Shown here one piece after another: positions 23,383 through 32,479 of a stretch of DNA of 64,000 nucleotides. How positions within the stretch are numbered: the stretch's first letter is position 1; every line of letters begins with the position of its first letter. This stretch comes from Adineta vaga. Lineage: Eukaryota > Rotifera. The stretch covers positions 16,430,001 through 16,494,000 of the forward strand of contig CP075494.1 in assembly GCA_021613535.1 (NCBI GenBank), given 5' to 3'. The notes beneath the pieces are model-generated. The model ran no database searches and was not told the origin of the DNA. It saw only the letters and a program-made list of their open reading frames with translations. Both the position numbers and the translations under genes were made by a program.

Positions 23383-23430
23383 ATCTTGAGGGTGTGGGTC
23401 TAGCTATACTCTTAACCCACACCCACACCC
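23383..23430. repeat. Telomere-like hairpin H7
   Basis: Begins ATCTTGAGGGTGTGGGTC, loop TAGCTATACTC, right arm TTAACCCACACCCACACCC. It forms the right border of the urea carboxylase fragment. Confidence 0.85.
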
Positions 23431-23671
23431 TATATTCTTAATCTTGAAGTAATGAAAATGAAATTAATCATTCATTCTTCTATTCTTTGTCAGATCCGAC
23501 AACTTGTTTCTGTAAATGATGTTCTGTTCAAAATTCGATCAACGTAATATTTTTTTCATTTTTAATTTATGAATATAAAAAACAATACGAAACAATTTAG
23601 CTTTTTATCATACGAACCATGGAGAAAAAAGTCATTATGTGCTCCAGATTTGAAATTGATCTAGAGCGATT

Positions 23672-24696
23672 TCATCGATATTTTTGAGTTTTTGGTCCAT
23701 ATCTCGGTTTGAATTGGTTGAATTTCGATCGTTTCGGTGATCGAATGAAAAGTCTCGATTGTGTTTGCTTCCACGACACTTGTTGACCTTTGGAGTTCGT
23801 TTCTAACAATGTTGTATCATGTGTAGTATCTTCTAATAGATCAGAAGTATCGGAATCAGTAGATGAGGTAAATCCAAGGAGTTCCCTAATTATATCTGAT
23901 TTTCCCATACGTGGAGGTCCAAAAATAAGAATATTTATATGCCGTAACTGGTCTTCGTTGTTATTTTTTTTTGTATGAACAATACACGTGAACTTTTCCG
24001 ATGAAAAATACTTTGAAAATTTATCGAAAGACGCATGAAATCATCTTTGAAAATTTGCGAACCTATGTGTTTATTCAGTTCAATTATTTGTAATAATTGA
24101 TTCGGAGAATTTTTGAAAAATAAAGGAAAAACGTATTCGTCTAAAATTGTATATGTATGATATAGAAATCGTGAACTAAATGAATTTCCATACGAGAAAA
24201 TTGCCGAGATTAATGAGAAAGTCGATTGAATTGTTTGATAATCATTTAAATCATATTCATGTTTAGTAAGAGCGAGAATAAATGCTGCAGTTGTATTATG
24301 AACATCATAATTATTATTTGTTTGACGATATGAAATTCGTTGTTCTTTTATTTTATTCGTCAAAGGATTTAATAAACGTATATTCGATGAACTTAGAAGA
24401 GGTGATGGAAATAAATTTATACAAAGATAATCGAATAATTCAAGTACATTTAATATATTCTCATGTTTTGATAATTTCTTAAATAAATCATATGGTTTTC
24501 CAGTTTTAATTGAATGTAAAATTGGCATAAACCAATTGTAACATATTGGATAATGTAAGAGATATTCATTTTGATGTCTTACAAGTGCAAATAAATATGG
24601 AATACGAATAAGTTCTTGTTTAGTTAGATGAACAACTTTATCAGATATTTCAAAACGAAATTTGAAGATAATTTGTTTATCCAGGTCCATCAGCAT
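23672..24696 (-). pseudogene. BTB-like plus P-loop NTPase protein, frameshifted
   Basis: The first frame (24696 down to 23935, 253 aa) starts like a KCTD/T1-type BTB domain (VHLTKQELIRIPYLFALVRH, then a Trp-Phe segment and KTGKPYDLFKKL). It ends in a stop just after a run of nine A (T9 on the plus strand, 23964-23972). From the same run another frame is open and reads INILIFGPPRMGKSDIIREL, a Walker A P-loop (GPPRMGKS), down to 23672. One base more in the A-run would join the two frames, so this is either a homopolymer error in the assembly or a real frameshift. The P-loop domain is cut short (no clear DTPG or NKxD follows), so the 3' part looks truncated in any case. A role in signalling or as a cytoplasmic sensor would be pure inference. 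Confidence 0.6.
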
Positions 24697-25000
24697 TCAA
24701 TATTGTCCTTTTAAGAATAACTTTTTTAAATAACGATTTGTTGAAAAACGTTAAAAATGTAAATGTAAAGAAAAAGACATGTTTTTCATCTTATCTTCAC
24801 TTTTCAAACAACGTCCGACCGAGCTGTTTTCTCTTTTTTTATTCTTATCTTTGTTATCACATGATAAAAACAAGGAAAAAAACCTTTTCCAAAGCAAAAG
24901 CTTAAGTCATCGACGAACTTTCATCTTAAAGAAAAAATAGATGTTATTGAACTATAAGGCGTAAGCGAGTTCGACATTAGCAGAGCATAACTGAATAAAA
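24697..25000. other. Intergenic, nothing recognised
   Basis: A short spacer that should hold the promoter of the minus-strand BTB/P-loop gene. No other feature is seen. Confidence 0.45.
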
Positions 25001-25063
25001 GATGGGTGTGGGTATTGGTGAAAGAAGACAGGAGCACTCACACCCACACCCACACTCTCACCC
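25001..25063. repeat. Telomere-like hairpin H8
   Basis: Left arm GATGGGTGTGGGT, loop GAAAGAAGACAGGAGCACTC, right side CACACCCACACCCACACTC. The loop is the same as in H14 (56481) apart from one base, 31 kb away. It lies about 200 bp upstream of the P450 start. A purine-rich GAAA microsatellite follows at about 25141-25178. Confidence 0.9.
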
Positions 25064-25258
25064 AAATTCGTTCGCTCGGCTTTTATCTTTATTTGTAGAT
25101 CATCGAGTTGACTTCGTCTGTTCTATACACTCAAAAGATAAGAGAAAGAAAGAAAGAAAATCAAAGAAAATAGAGAGAAGTAACATGTGCACACGATCAT
25201 TTCGTTTAGTATTACATACTAATACATCATAACGTTTGTTATTTAACGCAATCATACA

Positions 25259-26933
25259 ATGTTCGTTTTTCTATTGATTTTTTTCGTCATTCTATGGCTG
25301 ATATACATAAAACTGAAATATTTTACACTTCGTGGTCCAGTGCCTGGTCAATCACCAAATTTATTTTTTGGAAATCTAATTCAATCAGGTGCATTATTTG
25401 GTTCCAAGTCACTTCCTGAAATATATATATCTTTCAGAGAACGTTTTGGTGATATTCATCTCTATTGGATGGCTTTTACTCGATTTACTGCCGTGCATAA
25501 TCTTGATGATATTCAATATATTTTTAGTCACCGAAATATATATGATCAAGGAGCAGTATTTTTGGAAAAATTCGGCATTCTACTTCCTGATAGTATTATT
25601 TGTAACATAGGTGACGTCTTTATTCTCATTCTAGTTCTATTAAAGACTAATTCATTATGTTATTTAGGAGCCAAATTCAAACGACATGGTGCAATCACTA
25701 TGCCGTTATTCCGCCGTACTAAAATTCTATCGAATATAAATATAATGCTTGACACTACTGACAAACTATTAGATAGATGGCGTACTCTATCATCTGAACA
25801 CGTGCATATGGATATTGTTGAACAATGTCAACATCTTCTACTTGGAATGTTTGGAATGATCGCTTTTGATTACGATTTGGAAACACTTAATGAGAATCAT
25901 TCAACCAAGCAGAATGAACTTACTGAAGCTCTAAAACACATCATGAGTATGTTTCGAATGATTATTTATACACCTAGTATCATCTCGACTACTTATTTAA
26001 AATGGAGTCCTCGATATCAACGAGCACGTGCTACCATCGAACGATATCTAAATAACATGGTCGAACAAGAATTAACAGAAACTTCAGACTCAAGAGCAGA
26101 GCGAAAAAAAATTTCATTGATCGCTTCACTAGTTAGTTCATTGCAAAACGATGAAAAAGCAGAAGCAGCAAAAAAAGACGAAGAAAGAAAAGGTAAACTT
26201 GATTGCTCATACTGACAGACTGTTATCAAGAAAGACACCAAAAATGTGAAGAAATGACAATGTAAATTTGGTCTTGAACTTGTAATATTTTTTGTTGTTG
26301 TTGATAGGTATATCCCGAAAAGAACTTTTTGATGAAATGCTTATGTTTTTAATTGCTGGATATGAAACAACGTCTACTGCTCTTGCTTGGTGTATTTATC
26401 AGCTAAGTAAACATTCTCGAGTTCAAGAAAAGATTAAGAAAGAACTGATCGATGATAATACAGGACAATATTTGTCATGGGATTGTCTCGATTCACTTAT
26501 TTATTTGGATTGTTTTATTAATGAAGTCCTTCGTTATTCTCCAACAATTGATGGGACCAGTCGTACAGTGCTTGTCGATGATTGTCTTCCAAAAAGTGCT
26601 ACTCGAGTCTACAAAGGTGACCAAATACTTATTCCCACATCTGCTATTAGTCGAGACAGTCGCTACTGGAAAATCGATCCTAATCTATTCTATCCCGAAA
26701 GATTTCTTAATGAAGATAAAAATCATCATCCATATGCATTTCTACCATTTGGAAGTGGTCATCGTCAATGTATTGGACAAGATTTAGCTCGATTGGAACT
26801 TAAAATAATTCTCGCTCGTATGCTACAACAAGTGACATTCGGTGATGGTGGTCCTGAACTTAATAAAGGCGGGTGCATTCAAAAACTAACTATTGTACCA
26901 AAACATGTTGCCGTTACTATTCAATTCAACTGA
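25259..26933 (+). CDS. Cytochrome P450 (CYP3/CYP4-like)
   Basis: Exons 25259-25610, 25668-26192 and 26308-26933 give 500 aa, the usual P450 length. An N-terminal membrane anchor (residues 1-20) is followed by the proline-rich RGPVPGQSP. The I-helix oxygen-binding motif AGYETTS is at residues 309-315, the ExxR motif EVLR at 365-368, PERF near 422, and the haem loop FGSGHRQCIG at 440-449 with Cys447 as the axial ligand. All catalytic signatures are present, so it should be an active microsomal monooxygenase; the substrate is unknown. The first intron (57 nt) is a multiple of three and has no stop, so its retention would simply add 19 residues. I call it an intron because GT-AG borders are present and removal restores the normal spacing after the B-C region. 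The sequence resembles CYP3/CYP4 clan enzymes of detoxification, by wording only. Confidence 0.9.
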
Positions 26934-27496
26934 TACATTAAAAAATGAGTTTTTTTTCTATCACTCATTTTTGTACTTCTCAATTATTTGAAGAACATAA
27001 AAATCTTCAATTCAATAATGCGCTGCTCAATAGCGAGAGATTATCCTTATCTCTGTGTAAAAAAGAATAGTTGGTTGTGTTTAAGACAAGATTTTACTCG
27101 ATTTTTATGATTCTTGTCAGGAATCTCAAGTGTCAAATGAACACAGTCAGAAAAATAAAGTGTGAAAACACATTGTCTACAACATAAAAAATATTTTCAT
27201 TATCTACACGATCAACATAAATAATCGCAATCCCAATTATGTTGACCTAGGTGTGAAATCGATCGATTTTATTATATGTCTAAACTTTCAACGTTTCTGC
27301 TACAAAAGTATACTTCGTTCCCTGCTTATTGATCTGTTTATGACAGTTTATTAGAATCTCATTAGTTTCTTATCAAAAACAAAATTATCTTGGTTTTTTC
27401 ATCTCTGATTAACAAACCGGTGTTTCGCGCTTGTTTGACATCAAAAACTGAAGAAAGTGCGTTTCGTTACCTATACCTCAAACATACAGTATTATC
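26934..27496. other. Intergenic, 5' flank of GPCR
   Basis: No gene is recognised. The segment 27334-27410 has a diverged duplicate at 29022-29095, which shows that the duplication downstream included this gene's 5' flank. Confidence 0.5.
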
Positions 27497-28483
27497 ATGT
27501 CTTCGTCCATTGACATACTCGCCACAATGCAACTAGTACAAAAGTATTTATATGAATTTGGTAGTCCAGTATTGATATTTATCGGTACCATCGGTTGTAT
27601 ATTAAATTTATTTGTATTTAATCAAAAGAATCTAAGAAAAAGTCCATGCTCAGTCTATTTTGTTGCCCATCATTTTGCTAATTTTGTGTTCATTTATTCT
27701 TCATTATTACCTACAACACTGAATCTAGGATATGGTATTGATTTTAGTACACGTCATATAATTATATGCCGAGTTCGACTTTACATTACCATTTTGTCCA
27801 ATGTTTTAAGCCCACTTTATTTAGTTTTCGCTTCTATTGATCGAGTTTTAATAACTTCACCAAATGCACTTACACGACGACGAAGTACTCGTCGTTTTGC
27901 TTACATTTGTATTATTATTGGAACATTGTTTTGGACATTTTTATATGCACCTATATTAGTTTTTGCAAATATTATACAAATTGGTCCGAATATATTTATT
28001 TGTTATTTCCAATCGAGTGTTTACTTTTCTCTCATAAGTTACTCCTCACTTTTCAAAGCAATAGCTGCACTTTCGTTAATGATCATATTTGGAATATGGT
28101 CTATCAAGAATATTCGACGTCTTGAACAAGTTAGACCTGTTGCTAGTCTATCTGCAACTACAGTGGTAGTAGACACTGTTCGACATTCTCATTCATCAAA
28201 AGATCGTCAACTTTGTTTTATATTACTGATTGATATCATCATCTATGCATTATTTAGTTTCTTGTTTACATTCTATCTTATCTATCAACAAATAACACAA
28301 AATTACGTTAAGAATGCTGAGCGAACGCAGCTAGAAACCATTATTAGTAATATATGTCTGTTTAGTGGTACTATTCCATTTTGTATTAGTTGTTATGCAA
28401 ATTTCATCATATCGAAAACGTTTCGAAACGAAAGCAAGAAAATACTTTCATGTCAACATTGTTTTTGTATTCAGAGAATTTGA
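27497..28483 (+). CDS. Rhodopsin-like seven-transmembrane receptor
   Basis: A single-exon receptor of 328 aa. Seven hydrophobic helices are visible. TM1 ends with GCILNLFVFNQKNLRKSPCS (the GN-like TM1/loop 1 pattern of class A receptors). Cys before TM3 is in IICRVRLY, and TM3 ends FASIDRVLITSP, a DR-type motif. The third loop is Ser/His-rich with basic residues, and the C-terminal tail carries a cysteine cluster (CQHCFC) that could be palmitoylated. Ligand unknown; it belongs to the rotifer-expanded orphan peptide-receptor-like type. A decayed partial copy lies 0.5 kb downstream. Confidence 0.85.
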   Translation: MSSSIDILATMQLVQKYLYEFGSPVLIFIGTIGCILNLFVFNQKNLRKSPCSVYFVAHHFANFVFIYSSLLPTTLNLGYGIDFSTRHIIICRVRLYITILSNVLSPLYLVFASIDRVLITSPNALTRRRSTRRFAYICIIIGTLFWTFLYAPILVFANIIQIGPNIFICYFQSSVYFSLISYSSLFKAIAALSLMIIFGIWSIKNIRRLEQVRPVASLSATTVVVDTVRHSHSSKDRQLCFILLIDIIIYALFSFLFTFYLIYQQITQNYVKNAERTQLETIISNICLFSGTIPFCISCYANFIISKTFRNESKKILSCQHCFCIQRI

Positions 28484-29021
28484 ATTATTTATATCCTACT
28501 AATAGCTGCATTGTTGTCGTGTCGTATGTTGTTTGTTTAAATAAAAAAAGAAAATGAAAAAAAAATTTTAACTAATCTAATTCTATTCCAATGCTTCTAT
28601 ATTGAAGAGAAGTACTTTCTTCTAGAATTTTGTCTGTTTCCAAACTAATATAATTCTCTCTTCATCTAAAATCATATCGTCTAGATAGAGAGACTTTAGA
28701 TGTGATTGAAATAGTTGTTCTTATATATTCTAAGTTAAAACAATTAAAATTCTCCATTTGCTTAGATAGATTAACCTGAATAAAAATTGAAAAGAATAGA
28801 TTTTTAGTATATGTTCTAACATATCCATACAAAGAATATAGTACATATCATATATTTTCCCCAATTGAACGATTTCTTTTTTCATATAAAATGTTCTTCG
28901 AAGTGTCACAGAATAACTGTTACTTCTTCTCCTCATTGATAAAAACTGTTCTGTTTATGACATTTTGTATCTATCTACTTGTTTCATATTGAAAAGAATG
29001 GAAAAATATTCACGCAACACA
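28484..29021. other. Intergenic, nothing recognised
   Basis: The 3' flank of the GPCR, AT-rich, with an AATAAA near 28540. The minus-strand frame at 28730-28936 has no motif. Confidence 0.45.
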
Positions 29022-29282
29022 TGACAGTTTATTATAATTTCGTTAGTTTCTTATCAAAAACAAGATTATCGTTGTTTTTTCATTTACCGAATACTCGCTA
29101 CAATGCAATTAGTACTAAAATATTTACATCAATTTGGTGATCCCATATTGATGCTTATCGATAATATCGATTTTATGTTGATTCTAATTGTATACAAACT
29201 TGCTAATTCTGCATAAATTTATTCTTCATTATTATCTATAACACTGAGTCTATAGGATATAGCATTAATTCAAGTACACAGA
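29022..29282 (+). pseudogene. Decayed partial duplicate of the upstream GPCR
   Basis: The sequence aligns by eye with about 27334-27760, covering the 5' flank (GACAGTTTATTA, TTTCTTATCAAAAACAA) and then the start of the reading frame (ATACTCGC, ACAATGCAA, AGTA). Further matches lie around TTTATTCTTCATTATTA and ACACTGA. Several deletions, substitutions and stops are present, including loss of the region between helices 1 and 2. It is a tandem duplication now degraded. The fragment ends close to a lone C-rich hairpin arm at 29338. Confidence 0.75.
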
Positions 29283-29337
29283 ATCTAATAGATATGGATT
29301 TGCGTGATATCCACGTCTCTCATATCTACAATCAGAT

Positions 29338-29350
29338 CCACCCACACCCT
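29338..29350. repeat. Single C-rich arm of a telomere-like hairpin (H9)
   Basis: CCACCCACACCCT is followed by an A-run. No matching G-rich arm is visible within 100 bp to the left, so this is either half an element or a short telomeric-type tract. Confidence 0.5.
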
Positions 29351-30240
29351 AAAAAAAAACTTTATCGTTTAAAATGCTCTGATGATTTCCACACATTGTA
29401 GCAGAGTGAAGGTGAAGCTGAGACTGGTGTTCAAATGTACTACCTTCATCCGAAGCTCCACACACAGACGATCTCTATCTATGTCACAAATTTCAGACGT
29501 ATTCCAAGTTTATAAGCAAATATTAGCAGAAAATACTCGAATCCACTGTCTTTTACTGACGTAAGAAGAGATTAGTGTAATGACGTCTATATGCAATGCT
29601 TTCTCTCCTTCTGTTAAGCTTTTGATGAGATATTTTCAGAATGTTGAGATGATAATTTTACCCAATCAGACTAAGACACCATTTTGAATCAGTATGTTCC
29701 CTATAATAATTTATTATATCACTATATTTTGCTATTATCTGAAATTTTCCCACCAATTATTCATTTTTTGAAATTCAGAAATTCTTTGTACAGAAAAGTG
29801 CGTGAGCATAGTTTTGTTTCTATAATTTTTTTCTCTCAATCAATAATGATATGAACTTAAATTGTGCGCATATGACTTTTATCAATGTGGATAAACATTT
29901 TTTTCTACTGGATTTAATTCTTAAATACATAATAAATATATTTTTTATTTATGCGACATATGATATTATTTTTCATTAAAATTTTTACTTTTTGTCTAAG
30001 AGAATATGAAGTAACACAAATTTTGATTTCCATCAAAACATTCTCCGAAACTTCGATTGAAAATGAGTGATTCTAGTCGTATCTGTGTGAAAAACACGTT
30101 CTGATTACTATTGAGTTTTAAAATATCTGGTGAGAACATTCCTTTCATTTACCGTTTTCTATTTTATTAATGATAATAAAATCAATTTTGTTTTTATAAA
30201 AAGTACAACAACTTGTGATCACCATTACTTGTGAAATACA
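29351..30240. other. Intergenic, nothing recognised
   Basis: AT-rich sequence between the GPCR duplicate and the short NHL-type gene. No supported coding frame. Confidence 0.45.
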
Positions 30241-30747
30241 ATGATTTCAATTGAGAATTTCAAATTATGTTTAATTCTCTCTGTGATTCGACTATTGTCA
30301 GGTAAATAAAAAATCTGATACTTTACTTCTTGTTTATAATACGATAAATAATCTTGAAAATTTCATGAAGGTTTATCATTTAATCAACCAAAATTTTGCG
30401 CATCAGCAAGTTGGAACAGGCCTGGAATAAAGTTTGCAAAAATGCCTGACTTAATTCCATATTCTATATTTATTACAACTAATAACTCAATTTATATTGG
30501 TGGAGATGAATTATCTGGTATTTATGTTTCATTCAATTACTTGATTAAACTCACGAAAATTATGTCACCCACTCCAATCAACACAAAGTCAATTTTTGTT
30601 CTAAATGATAATGAAATTTATGTTCAAACACTCTTTCCCGAACCTAAAATTATCAGATGGATATTGAATATAAATATTCAGATTCCTGTTACGGATATTC
30701 CTTATTTCTTTTATGCTCTTTTTATTGATATTAACAACTATCTATAA
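30241..30747 (+). CDS. Short secreted protein, truncated NHL-family N-terminus
   Basis: Exon 1 (30241-30301) encodes a signal-peptide-like start (MISIENFKLCLILSVIRLLSG). A 69-nt phase-1 intron leads to exon 2 (30371-30747); total 145 aa. The mature start FCASASWNRPGIKFA resembles the lead-in of rotifer secreted NHL-propeller proteins (Cys, then W-N--G--FA). It is followed by about one and a half propeller-like strands (NNSIYIGGDELSGIYV, DNEIYVQTLF). Full-length relatives carry several more blades, so this copy is either truncated by the stop at 30747 or a decayed gene. The family assignment is by wording only. Its signal exon joined by a phase-1 intron matches the phase used by the two NHL fusion genes in this window. 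Confidence 0.55.
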
Positions 30748-31297
30748 TATTCATTAAATGTTTTTAATAAAGTTATGAAAAAATACATTCCCAAAAGATG
30801 GAAAACTATGCACGCCACAGATTTAGGATCATCCTTATTCTTCAACGATATTTTTTATTGGGACGATTTTTTCCAGAGACAATGATTATGTCGGTCAATA
30901 CTTTCGTTTAAATCGAGTAGAAAGCATGATAAGCAGACACAAGTCGCTTCTCCTGAAGTGGTTGCGCTTTGTTGAGTCACAAAAGAGGAATAATACACTC
31001 TCCTCCTTCGATTTTTCTCCCTTTTCTTATGCTTCTTCGTCTGTTCTATTCCTACTTGTTTCTCCCTTTTCAAGATTTTATACTTTTTCTTTTCTTTTTT
31101 TCTTCCTTCTGTTCTTTTCTTAAACCCTTCTATCTCCAAAGTGTACAATAACACATGTTAACTGATACAGTGCCAGACTAGAATACGCGTTGCATTCATG
31201 TAGCTTCGAACTTAATACTTTACTCAATTTTATACTCCTACCTGTATACTCTTCTGTAAGCACTTCCGAGTGTAACAGTTAAAGCACAATAAAAAAA
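30748..31297. other. Intergenic with pyrimidine-rich tract
   Basis: A CT-rich low-complexity tract spans about 31000-31130 and creates long but meaningless open frames on both strands. No helices 1-3 of the following half-GPCR can be found here. Confidence 0.5.
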
Positions 31298-31939
31298 ATG
31301 GAACGACATATTTTAATCTTTCATGATACATGGATTTCTAATCGACGAGGTCGTTCTCTTTTTCAGTATTTACCTTTATTAATTCTTCTAGGATATATTT
31401 TTATAGTCTATATAATTGTTACTTTCTTTTTACCTTGTGAAAATGTTTATATGTACACTGTACTTGTATGTGGAGCTTCACCATGTTATCAATCTTATGG
31501 AATTTATGGTTTGCGGGAATTTATTGGAAGTAGTCGTTTACCAATTCTTTTAGAAGGAATTTTTAGTGTGACTCTTGTGATACGTATTTATCAACAAAAA
31601 CAACGTCTTCGTCAATCGAATCGATGGTCGAAACAAAGACGAATGATTATTCAATTAAATTTAGTATCAGGATTCGATGTTATTTTAAATACACCGAATT
31701 TTTTCATTCCACTTCTTCGTCGATTTGGATTTTCACCTTCTTTTGGTATTGAACCAGAACTTTATTTCTTTTATTTAGGCCATTTCGTTGTATTTCTCTT
31801 TCCATTTGCTTCGTTATGTCAACATCTAGATTTACGGAAAATAATCAAACAAAAACTATTCATTATATATCAACATTCGCATCGAACAGCTGTTGTTGTA
31901 CCTGCAATAACAGTCTTACCAGGAAAAATACATGAATAA
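31298..31939 (+). CDS. Half GPCR (helices 4-7 only)
   Basis: The 213-aa frame begins MERHILIFHDTW, the position where the DRY-like motif at the end of TM3 sits in this rotifer receptor family (ERHILIFH). It continues through TM4 (FQYLPLLILLGYIFIVYIIV), an extracellular loop with CENVYMYTVLVCGASPCYQ, TM5, a basic loop KQRRMI, and two more helices. TM1-3 are missing and the preceding 550 bp does not encode them. Either the gene is 5'-truncated (most likely a pseudogene starting translation at the internal Met) or an upstream exon lies far away. The remaining frame is free of stops. Confidence 0.6.
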   Translation: MERHILIFHDTWISNRRGRSLFQYLPLLILLGYIFIVYIIVTFFLPCENVYMYTVLVCGASPCYQSYGIYGLREFIGSSRLPILLEGIFSVTLVIRIYQQKQRLRQSNRWSKQRRMIIQLNLVSGFDVILNTPNFFIPLLRRFGFSPSFGIEPELYFFYLGHFVVFLFPFASLCQHLDLRKIIKQKLFIIYQHSHRTAVVVPAITVLPGKIHE

Positions 31940-32107
31940 ATTCATTAAAGTTTCACTCAATGCAAAACAAAAATATTTATATAGATAAAATACATCTTAA
32001 ATAATCCTTGGCGAAATATTTTATCATCAAATGAAATTATAGAAGACCAAATATACAAAAAATAACATTGTATAGTTAATTGATGATTGTATTTACTTAG
32101 AATTAAT

Positions 32108-32155
32108 TTGAGGATGTAGGTACTCTTATCTGCTGTCACCCACACCCACACCATC
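32108..32155. repeat. Telomere-like hairpin H10
   Basis: A decayed left arm (TTGAGGATGTAGGT) and a well-kept right arm (CACCCACACCCACACCATC), loop ACTCTTATCTGCTGT. It sits between the half GPCR and the NHL gene. Confidence 0.75.
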
Positions 32156-32479
32156 ATATCTATACCTTTGAAAAGTTTCTACGTTAAAATGTAAGAGAAA
32201 ATTGAGATGAAAATTTATGAAATGTATTCAGATTAAATAAAATGACATATATGATTCTTTGTTGATTCAAATAAAACGTAGTTTTATCGTTCGATCAGTG
32301 GCAAGAACACGCAAAATCATACAAAGAAAAATTAAACTGATTACGATATTTTTTGTTTCTCATCAACTGAGATTAAATTAATATTATAAACATTTTTATT
32401 TCAATATAAATTACTTTTGCCATCATCAGATATTTAATGCTGTTTGTTACATATCTCATTTCAACATCTCTAATTCTAT
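32156..32479. other. Intergenic, nothing recognised
   Basis: The 3' flank of the minus-strand NHL part of the ADP-ribosyltransferase gene. AT-rich, no coding frame. Confidence 0.45.

Noticed and set aside
30855-31154. 99-codon minus-strand Lys/Glu-rich frame and matching plus-strand frames
   Set aside because: They come from a pyrimidine-rich low-complexity tract (about 31000-31130), not from a gene.
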